From Pollutiaquabacter sp046052345 (lineage in GTDB: Bacteria; Bacteroidota; Bacteroidia; AKYH767-A; 2013-40CM-41-45): a DNA stretch of 5,435 nt. The notes below the pieces were generated by a model, which was not told the DNA's origin, did not search any database, and worked only from the letters and a program-made list of their open reading frames with translations. Where the stretch lies: the NCBI GenBank assembly GCA_046052345.1, contig JBJOMN010000017.1, positions 1 through 5,435 of the forward strand, in the 5' to 3' direction. Positions 1 to 5,435 of this stretch are shown piece after piece; the first letter of the stretch is position 1; each line of letters opens with the position of its first letter. The position numbers and the translations under genes are program-made.

Positions 1-1577
1 AAGGTGCTGAAAGCATTGGCACTAACGCTGCCGATCAGTGTAAAACTACCGCTGCCGGAACCGTCCTTCAGGATATTAAAGGTGTCTACGCCGGTAAGGA
101 CCGGTTTCTCCCAGACCACGATATTATCGCCGGTGACGGTATCGACCGTCACGATGCAGATGTTGGAAGATGCCAACGGATCCATGCAACGCTCGTTGAT
201 CTTGAGCACGAAGCACTCTCCTTCCGGCCAGGTGGCAAAGGACGGTCCCGGATCATAATCAGTTCCGGGAACAGCACCGCGTCCTGACAGCACAATCGAA
301 CTGTTCACGTCATAGGAAACGGAAATGAAACTCCACCCGTTGTCGATCGGAAAGGCCCACCTGAAACTGCCGTCGGAGTTCAGGCGGATGACCGCATAAC
401 CGGTGGTCGTACAGTTGATGATATAGGAATTCGCGGTGTCCGGATCCGCATCCATGGTCGTGTCGGGCATACGGCTCATCATGCATATTCCGCCCTGCGG
501 ATCGACGGTAATCGAATTGCCGGTACAGCCGGAGTACATGATATTAATTGCACCTGAATAATTCCTCGCCCACTGGAACACACCGCTCGTGTCCAGTTTT
601 AATATGAAAATATCGGTCGGGTACAGCGAGTCGGAGGTCAACGTAAAGTCCACCGGAACAGAAGGGTCGAAATCGACAGAGCCGGAGAACTCTCCCATCA
701 GATAAAGCGAACCGTTTACATCGTATTGGATGGCCGCTCCGTTGCCGAAATAATGTTGTCCGTTACCTGATACGGAATCCTGCCACAGGATATTACCGTT
801 CAACGCATCGACACCGGCGATCATCAGCATCGGAGTACCGACCGCGGAGGTCGCTACTGCTGATGTATATAATTTTCCGCCCGGTCCGGCGGCCACTGAC
901 GAGTAATGGACATTGTTCCAGGGACACTGCACCGACCAAAGCAGTGCGCCTGACGGGTCAAATCCGGCAAGATGTCCGAAATCGGAACCGCAACAGATAT
1001 TCCCTCCCGCATCAGCAGTGATGGAAACAAAATCCCCGCCTGTAGCTGTAGCGTAAAGGCCTCGCCGAATCCAATCGATGTTCCCGGAAGAGTCCGTCTT
1101 CATGATGAAATTCCGGATGCCGGATGCAGGAGAGAACACATTGACGGGGTTTATAGTATCCGGCCATTGAAACATGGAATCACTTTCCGCAATTCCTGTC
1201 AGGAACAAGTTTCCCGCCATGTCGATGGTCATCGCAAATACATGGTCCATGCCATATCCGCCGAAGTATTTCGTCCAAAGATGATTGCCGCCGGTATCCA
1301 TCTTGGTGATGAAGATGTCTTCCTCCGAATCAGCGAGGAAGGGCTGGAATTGCAAAGTATCGTTGACATCCGGATCGAAGTCGGAGAAATTACCGGCGCC
1401 CTGCTCACCGGTGCCGCCCACGATGTAGACATTTCCCCACTTATCGGTGGCAGAGTTGATGTCGGTCTCGGTGAATCCCTGTCCGAATCCGCGCACCCAT
1501 TGGAAGTAAGGGCGCTGCGCAAGGACAGACGACAGACAGAGGAGCATGAGAATCAATACTACGTTCAGTTTTTTCAT
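1..1577 (-). CDS. Secreted SBBP-like beta-propeller protein, probable T9SS substrate (3' end outside window)
   Basis: My translation from the ATG at 1577 stays open for 525 codons and leaves the window without a stop, so the C-terminus is missing. Residues 1-20 form a signal peptide: basic MKK, a hydrophobic stretch, then VLA before Gln21. Residues 21-462 are repeats of the form 'D..GN.Y..G', 'DxDP' (at 66, 302, 376 and 440) and 'DIFI.K.D..G...W', matching the SBBP-type beta-propeller proteins common in Bacteroidota. Residues from about 470 (VTVDTVTGDNIVVWEKP, then FNILKDGSGSGSFTLIGSV) resemble the Fn3-like segment that often precedes a T9SS sorting domain; that domain would lie beyond the left edge and is inferred. 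The protein is probably exported to the surface or medium, with an adhesive or structural role; no catalytic motif is visible. It lies 61 bp after the response regulator on the same strand, so it may be co-transcribed with it or controlled by it. The start is preceded by TTCCCAACC, with no Shine-Dalgarno sequence. Function beyond the fold is unknown. Confidence 0.88.
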   Translation of the reverse strand, partial: MKKLNVVLILMLLCLSSVLAQRPYFQWVRGFGQGFTETDINSATDKWGNVYIVGGTGEQGAGNFSDFDPDVNDTLQFQPFLADSEEDIFITKMDTGGNHLWTKYFGGYGMDHVFAMTIDMAGNLFLTGIAESDSMFQWPDTINPVNVFSPASGIRNFIMKTDSSGNIDWIRRGLYATATGGDFVSITADAGGNICCGSDFGHLAGFDPSGALLWSVQCPWNNVHYSSVAAGPGGKLYTSAVATSAVGTPMLMIAGVDALNGNILWQDSVSGNGQHYFGNGAAIQYDVNGSLYLMGEFSGSVDFDPSVPVDFTLTSDSLYPTDIFILKLDTSGVFQWARNYSGAINIMYSGCTGNSITVDPQGGICMMSRMPDTTMDADPDTANSYIINCTTTGYAVIRLNSDGSFRWAFPIDNGWSFISVSYDVNSSIVLSGRGAVPGTDYDPGPSFATWPEGECFVLKINERCMDPLASSNICIVTVDTVTGDNIVVWEKPVLTGVDTFNILKDGSGSGSFTLIGSVSANAFST

Positions 1578-1608
1578 GGTTGGGAAGGTTTGAAAGAGTG
1601 GTTGGGAA
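1577..1608 (-). repeat. Pair of 10-bp direct repeats before the secreted propeller gene
   Basis: TTCCCAACCA (minus strand) occurs at 1608-1599 and again at 1586-1577, exactly 22 bp apart. The second copy ends on the first base of the start codon. The spacing is about two helical turns, which would suit a DNA-binding protein contacting one face. A role as an operator for the adjacent NarL-type regulator is only a guess, and a chance or composition-driven repeat is possible. Confidence 0.4.
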
Positions 1609-1638
1609 CTATTGGTAGTGTAAGTCAGTGAATTGCCA

Positions 1639-2409
1639 TCAAGTGATATCCGGCGATTTCCGCGCAGGCTTGAAATAATGGATTTCATTTTCCCTGAAGT
1701 ACCGCACCAGCGCTGCCACATCGGGAAGTTGCAGCTTGGCCAACAGGTTGGAGCGATGAGCAGCGATCATCCGCTCGCTGATACGCAGCTCGGCTGCGAT
1801 TTCCCCATTGGTACGTCCTTGGGACATCAATTGCAGCACCGCCTGTTCGGCCGTGGTAATAAGATCAGGGCTGAATCTGTTGCTGTCCCGGATGGAGATG
1901 ATCCGTCCGCCGGTATCCGTTGTCAGGGAACCGGCCAGACATGAGGAAATGTACAGCTCCCCGGCAATGACGGCCCTCACGGCCTTTTCGATCTCGACGG
2001 CTCCGTCGTCTTTCAGCAGGTAGGCATCGGCTCCTGCACGCATGCTGCTGTTGACCGTGACTGCGTCGCCTTGCATGCTCAGGATGATGACCTTGACATC
2101 CGGTTGGAGGCGCCTGATTTCGGCCGCTGCTTCCAGTCCGCTCATTCCCGGCATATGGATGTCCAGAAACACGATGTCGAAAACCCCGGAGGCGCACGCA
2201 TCGATGGCCTCGCTCCCGCTCCGGCAGATTGCATCGGACTCCACACCCAGGTGTTCTTTCAGCAGTCGTTGAAGGCCCTCTGCGAACATGCGATGATCGT
2301 CCACGATCAGCAAACGGATCTTTTCCGCCAGCAGAATGCTGCCGTCCTTCCGGACGAGGATCCGCTCCGCCGCAGTATTGCCTGCATTTGTCACGTACGA
2401 GTTGGTCAT
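1639..2409 (-). CDS. NarL/FixJ-family response regulator (REC + LuxR-type HTH)
   Basis: This 256-residue cytoplasmic transcription factor would be phosphorylated by the kinase encoded just upstream. The receiver domain spans about residues 31-150: acidic pair D37/D38 in LLIVDDHRMF, phospho-acceptor D83 in LDIHMPGMSG, switch residue S111 and conserved K133. The LuxR-type helix-turn-helix spans about 183-240, with 'GRTNGEIAAELRIS' and 'AAHRSNLLAKLQL' as its core. Two positions differ from the usual pattern: TAEQ replaces T.RE, and MI replaces TV before the HTH's 'xxH'. The ATG at 2409 is the only reasonable ATG start but gives about 30 residues before the receiver, longer than the usual handful. 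A non-ATG start near codons 25-27, after an in-frame AAGGA, would give a standard length. The gene follows the kinase by 153 bp on the same strand and precedes the secreted protein gene by 61 bp. Its targets are unknown. Confidence 0.95.
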   Translation of the reverse strand: MTNSYVTNAGNTAAERILVRKDGSILLAEKIRLLIVDDHRMFAEGLQRLLKEHLGVESDAICRSGSEAIDACASGVFDIVFLDIHMPGMSGLEAAAEIRRLQPDVKVIILSMQGDAVTVNSSMRAGADAYLLKDDGAVEIEKAVRAVIAGELYISSCLAGSLTTDTGGRIISIRDSNRFSPDLITTAEQAVLQLMSQGRTNGEIAAELRISERMIAAHRSNLLAKLQLPDVAALVRYFRENEIHYFKPARKSPDIT

Positions 2410-2471
2410 GTGCGCCGGATGTTTTGGACGGCAACGATAGTCCGTAACCTCTGTCTGCTGCCGGTTTTCAT
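2406..2471 (-). CDS. Possible 21-residue leader ORF overlapping the regulator start (ATGA)
   Basis: An ATG at 2471 opens a 21-codon frame (MKTGSRQRLR..., six basic residues) whose TGA stop shares bases with the regulator ATG as ATGA. This arrangement is typical of translational coupling. The frame differs from that of the regulator, and no Shine-Dalgarno sequence is seen before it. No family is recognised. It could be a real leader peptide that controls entry to the regulator, or a chance ORF in a 153-bp gap. Conservation of the reading frame in relatives would decide. Confidence 0.25.
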   Translation of the reverse strand: MKTGSRQRLRTIVAVQNIRRT

Positions 2472-2475
2472 GGGA

Positions 2476-2507
2476 CTAAAGTAGACCCGAGTCGATAGGC
2501 CATCAAT
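2476..2507 (-). promoter_or_regulatory. Weak candidate Bacteroidota-type promoter before the regulator
   Basis: On the minus strand ATTG (2507-2504) is followed after 20 bp by TACTTTAG (2483-2476). This compares with the Bacteroidota consensus TTTG near -33 and TAnnTTTG near -7, with one mismatch in each box. Transcription would start close to 2470, almost at the ATG of the small leader ORF. If real, it would let the regulator and secreted protein be expressed apart from the kinase. The match is imperfect and the call is tentative. Confidence 0.25.
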
Positions 2508-2562
2508 CCGTAAAAACACGTAGATGCAGGCTCATACCGTCCACTTAATAAAGAAAACTGCT

Positions 2563-5435
2563 TCACGTTGCAGGATTGCCGGATGCCGCCTGCCCGGATG
2601 CCGGGTGCTGATGAACCGCCGATGCAGGAGGTACGAGCGTGACTTCGCAGCGGAATCCCTTACCGGGTGCAGTATCGATATAAAATTCGCCGCCGTACAG
2701 CTCGGCGCGTGAACGGATATTGTTCAGGCCGTAGCCCCTGGTGACCTTGTCCGCGTCGAAGCCGGCGCCGTTGTCCTCATACAGGATGACGACTTTACCG
2801 TCGCGGTAGACTGTGTTGATGCTGATCAGTGAGGCCTTCGCATACTTGAGCGAATTATTGATCAGCTCCTGCGTAATACGGAAAATGGAATTCTCGAACT
2901 CGGAATCGAACCGACGGTCCATCCCGTGCATGGACAGTTCGAATTTCGCGGCCTCCGTTTTCGATACGCTCGCGACCAGCTCCTCGACTGCTTTAAGGTA
3001 ACCGTTTTCCTGTAACGCTTTGGGAGAAAGATTGGTGATGATGCTGCGCATGTCGCTGATGGCGGAATCCAGCAGCGAGATGGAGGATTCCCGGACCGGC
3101 TCCTGAGCACTTCCTTCTTTCCGGAAGACGGACTGGAGCATCAGCTTCAGCGTGGATAGCCGTGCTCCGAGGTCATCGTGCAGGTCGCGACCGATGCGTA
3201 CGCGCTCGTCCTCCTGGGTCCGGACGATGTTCTTACGGTTCTCATCTTGCAGCTGTCGAACCTCCCAGTCGCGTTGCATACGAAGCTGCGCGGTGGCATC
3301 GTCGACAGCCGCTTTCAGCACGAGAGTTCGCTTGCGCAGCCGGCGCGAGTTCCAGCGGATCGCACCGACGTATGTAAAACCGATGAAGATGAAATATGAA
3401 CCGTAGGCCCAGTAGGTCTTCCACCACGGCGGACGGATGGTAAAGGGATACTGACACTCATCGCTCCAGAATCCCATGGCATTCATGGCTTTCACTTTGA
3501 AGACATAGTCGCCATGGAGAAGGTTACCGAAGGAGGCGTAGTTACGATTAGAGAGAGAACTCCAGTTATCATCCAGACCATCGAGCTTATATTTATACTT
3601 GACCTTATAGGTCTGATTCATGGTGATGCCTGCAAACTGGAATGTGAGGTAATTTTGATCGTGAGAAAGACGCAAATGATCGGGTAAGGCTGACCAATTC
3701 CTCGTCTCATCAAAATTTAAATGTCCGAGTTTGACTCCACTGGCGAGATCTATTGTAGTGTCTTTATTGCTTTCTATAGCCGCCCAGGATATTTTTTCAT
3801 TAAATAAGCTTAAGCCATTGATTGAGATTCTGGGAGGTACACGGTCATAGTCCTTCTCAAACGAGGGGTAATGAAAAAGAGTCAATCTATCGTCAGCACC
3901 GATCCATAATTTGCCTGAATGATCCTGACAAAGTGAAGCCATGCCGATACTGAGAAAACCGTCGTCGTAGGTATAGCATTTGAAAAGAACATCCTGATAG
4001 GCAAAATCTTTTTTATCGCTTTTTAATTGCCCGAACCTTGACACCGGGTCAATCATTCTACATAGTCCGTTGCGTGTACCGAACCATAAATCACCTGAAC
4101 TGTCTTCGCAAATAGTATACACGACATTATTGGACAGCCCGTCTTCTTCTGTGAAGGAAACAAAATTACCATCTCGGTAGAAGCTAACGCCCTCATCCGT
4201 AGCAAACCAAATGTTCCCGTTCCTGTCTTCCGCGATGTCAGAAACGACATCGTCTGCAAGACCGTCTTTGACAGAAAGATGTAAAAAGCTATTGCCGTCA
4301 TATCTGACCACGCCTCCGCCGTCCGTGCCAAACCAAAGGACTCCTTTTCTATCTTCCGTGATGGCGTAAACGATGTTGCTCGACATTCCTTCACTAATAG
4401 TGTAGCGGGCGAATGATTTTCCATCATATTTGCAAACTCCGCCGCCATCAGTGCCGAACCATAAGTTTCCAGCCCGGTCTTCTAAGATTGAAAAAACGGT
4501 GTTGCTGGAAAGGCCTTCAGACATGGTGAAGTGAATGAAACTATTACCGTCGTAGCGAGTGACACCGCCACCTGAAGTACCGAACCAGTGATTGCCGAAA
4601 CGGTCCTGTAAAATCGATAGTACGAAGTTGCTTGACAGACCTTCTTTTTCGGTGTACTGCTCGAAAGAACTCCCATCATACCTATTTATCCCACCGCCGA
4701 AGGTTCCAAACCAAAGTGTGCCAGTTCGGTCTGATGAAATGCATTTAACCACGTTGCTAGAAAGGCCTTCTTTTTCCGTAAAGTGGGTGAAATAATTGCC
4801 ATTGTATTTGCAAACACCGCCGCTGTAAGTGCCGCACCAAAGTCTTCCTGAAAAGTCTTCCATTGCACTGAATACAACCTTATCAGACAAACCTTCTTTA
4901 TCGGTAAAATTCGTGAATGATTTCAAGTCATATCTGCTCAAGCCTCCATCCGTTCCGAACCAGACATTGCCAGACCTGTCCTCGACAATCGTCCTTACCA
5001 CATCATTAACCAAGCCGTCCTGACTTGATAGCTGTGTAAAGTAACTTCCATGGAAGATGCTTATACCACCAAACGTTCCAAACCAGATGCTTCCTGATCG
5101 GTCCTCAAAAATGCTTGAAACGACGTTGTTGGCCAGTCCCTCCTCCTCGGTAAAATGAAAGAAAGAGCTGCCGTCGAATTTGCAAACCCCTCCGCCATCG
5201 GTGCCGAACCAAATGTCTCCTTTCCGGTCTTGCAGGATACTTCTGATGACATTGTGCGAGAGTCCCTGCTTTTCGGTAAAATGAGTAAAGTTTTTTCCGT
5301 CATATTTACTGATGCCGGCATCGGTTCCGAACCAAATGTTGCCGGAACGGTCCTCTATTATACTTCTTACAAAATCATTGGAAAGACCTTCCCGCTCCGT
5401 AAAATAAGTTAGCTGCTTTCCGTCATACTTGTTTG
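2563..5435 (-). CDS. Reg_prop/Y_Y_Y membrane sensor histidine kinase, HisKA_3 type (5' end outside window)
   Basis: This is the sensor of a two-component system. It is open from the right edge to the TGA at 2565-2563, giving 956 visible residues (numbered from the first full codon at 5433); the true start and signal peptide lie outside. Residues 1-458 are eleven propeller repeats (YDG.SF..FTEKEGLSSN.V..I.ED..G..WFGT.GGG) and 459 to about 522 a degenerate twelfth. About 595-666 is a Y_Y_Y domain (YKYKLDGLDDNW, then GDYVFKVKAMN, ending IRPPWW). Residues about 677-697 are a transmembrane helix and 698-745 a coiled coil. The HisKA_3 domain carries phospho-acceptor H752 in RDLHDDLG. The ATPase domain shows N-box E856...N860, G1 DNGAG (887-891) and G2 GYGLNNI (900-906). 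The C-terminus ends in a short Pro/Ala/Ser/Gly tail. Unlike the large hybrid kinases of Bacteroidota it carries no receiver; its partner is the separate NarL-type gene 153 bp downstream. The sensor would be periplasmic and the kinase cytoplasmic. In this family such sensors often detect glycans, but the ligand is not visible here. The in-frame TTG at 5013 falls inside the fourth repeat and is not the start. Confidence 0.96.
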   Translation of the reverse strand, partial: NKYDGKQLTYFTEREGLSNDFVRSIIEDRSGNIWFGTDAGISKYDGKNFTHFTEKQGLSHNVIRSILQDRKGDIWFGTDGGGVCKFDGSSFFHFTEEEGLANNVVSSIFEDRSGSIWFGTFGGISIFHGSYFTQLSSQDGLVNDVVRTIVEDRSGNVWFGTDGGLSRYDLKSFTNFTDKEGLSDKVVFSAMEDFSGRLWCGTYSGGVCKYNGNYFTHFTEKEGLSSNVVKCISSDRTGTLWFGTFGGGINRYDGSSFEQYTEKEGLSSNFVLSILQDRFGNHWFGTSGGGVTRYDGNSFIHFTMSEGLSSNTVFSILEDRAGNLWFGTDGGGVCKYDGKSFARYTISEGMSSNIVYAITEDRKGVLWFGTDGGGVVRYDGNSFLHLSVKDGLADDVVSDIAEDRNGNIWFATDEGVSFYRDGNFVSFTEEDGLSNNVVYTICEDSSGDLWFGTRNGLCRMIDPVSRFGQLKSDKKDFAYQDVLFKCYTYDDGFLSIGMASLCQDHSGKLWIGADDRLTLFHYPSFEKDYDRVPPRISINGLSLFNEKISWAAIESNKDTTIDLASGVKLGHLNFDETRNWSALPDHLRLSHDQNYLTFQFAGITMNQTYKVKYKYKLDGLDDNWSSLSNRNYASFGNLLHGDYVFKVKAMNAMGFWSDECQYPFTIRPPWWKTYWAYGSYFIFIGFTYVGAIRWNSRRLRKRTLVLKAAVDDATAQLRMQRDWEVRQLQDENRKNIVRTQEDERVRIGRDLHDDLGARLSTLKLMLQSVFRKEGSAQEPVRESSISLLDSAISDMRSIITNLSPKALQENGYLKAVEELVASVSKTEAAKFELSMHGMDRRFDSEFENSIFRITQELINNSLKYAKASLISINTVYRDGKVVILYEDNGAGFDADKVTRGYGLNNIRSRAELYGGEFYIDTAPGKGFRCEVTLVPPASAVHQHPASGQAASGNPAT
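2579..2603 (-). repeat. 15-bp-offset short duplication in the kinase C-terminal tail
   Basis: CGGCATCCGG (minus strand) occurs at 2603-2594 and 2588-2579, exactly five codons apart. It encodes the near-repeat PASGQ/AASGN in the last residues, after the conserved ATPase fold has ended. It looks like a small in-frame duplication in a dispensable tail. Confidence 0.5.
4060..5433 (-). repeat. Eleven tandem 123/126-bp units encoding propeller blades
   Basis: The units are 42, 42, 41, 41, 42, 42, 42, 42, 42, 41 and 41 codons long and together fill codons 1-458 of the visible kinase. Each carries YDG, an F/Y-T-x-x-E/D-GL motif, N/D-x-V, E/Q-D-x-x-G and WFGT. Protein similarity is high, but neighbouring units use different synonymous codons, so these are old duplications rather than recent slippage products. 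The array continues past the right edge. Two seven-bladed propellers (about 14 units) are usual for this architecture, so two or three more units probably lie outside. Confidence 0.92.

Noticed and set aside
972..1631. 219-codon plus-strand ORF
   Set aside because: It lies opposite the signal peptide and repeats of the secreted propeller gene, shows no recognisable domain, and is explained by antisense reading of a GC-rich coding frame.
1865..2434. 189-codon minus-strand ORF overlapping the regulator in another frame
   Set aside because: The protein is Arg/His/Gly-rich and low in hydrophobic residues, as expected of an out-of-frame shadow; the regulator frame carries all receiver and HTH motifs.
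2071..2484. Plus-strand ORF of 137 codons opposite the regulator
   Set aside because: Antisense to a clearly recognised gene, with no family resemblance.
2410..2562. Terminator between kinase and regulator
   Set aside because: The complementary GGACGG/CCGTCC pair is over 100 bp apart and no compact hairpin with a T-run is seen, so read-through from the kinase is plausible.
4053..4448. 131-codon minus-strand ORF inside the propeller repeats
   Set aside because: A frame-shifted reading of the repeats; its own repeating pattern only mirrors the 126-bp period of the real frame.
4829..5023. Plus-strand ORFs over the repeat array with repeated 'PSLSVK'-like peptides
   Set aside because: Reverse-strand echoes of the tandem repeats, not independent genes.
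4060..5433. CRISPR array or non-coding satellite
   Set aside because: The 123/126-bp period is a multiple of three, the frame stays open, and the conservation is at protein level (WFGT, EGLS, ED..G) with no identical repeats or unique spacers.

Overview
The window looks like a piece of a Bacteroidota chromosome, probably an environmental member of that phylum. The clues are a Reg_prop/Y_Y_Y sensor kinase, a secreted propeller protein with 'DxDP' repeats and an Fn3-like segment of the kind found before type IX secretion (T9SS) sorting domains, and the absence of strong Shine-Dalgarno sequences before the genes. This assignment comes from protein families, not from a marker gene.

All three genes lie on the minus strand and read from right to left. 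(1) 5435 to 2563 is a large membrane sensor histidine kinase whose N-terminus lies beyond the right edge. It has eleven tandem propeller repeats of 41-42 residues, a degenerate twelfth, a Y_Y_Y domain, one transmembrane helix, a coiled coil, a HisKA_3 domain and an ATPase domain. (2) 2409 to 1639 is a NarL/FixJ-type response regulator, the obvious partner of the kinase. (3) 1577 to the left edge is an exported SBBP-like beta-propeller protein, open for all 525 visible codons and cut before its C-terminus. The gaps are 153 bp and 61 bp. No RNA gene, CRISPR array, insertion sequence or convincing terminator is visible.

The simplest model is a signalling cassette. The kinase senses something outside the inner membrane through its propellers and phosphorylates the regulator, which may control its own operon and the neighbouring surface or secreted protein. 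The ligand and target genes cannot be read from the sequence.

Nothing here is clearly a new biological system. The points most worth a second look are a three-repeat higher-order pattern in the sensor (Cys at the end of every third repeat), a sharp drop in GC inside the kinase gene near the Y_Y_Y domain, a small ORF whose stop overlaps the regulator start as ATGA, and short direct repeats before the regulator and before the secreted protein gene.
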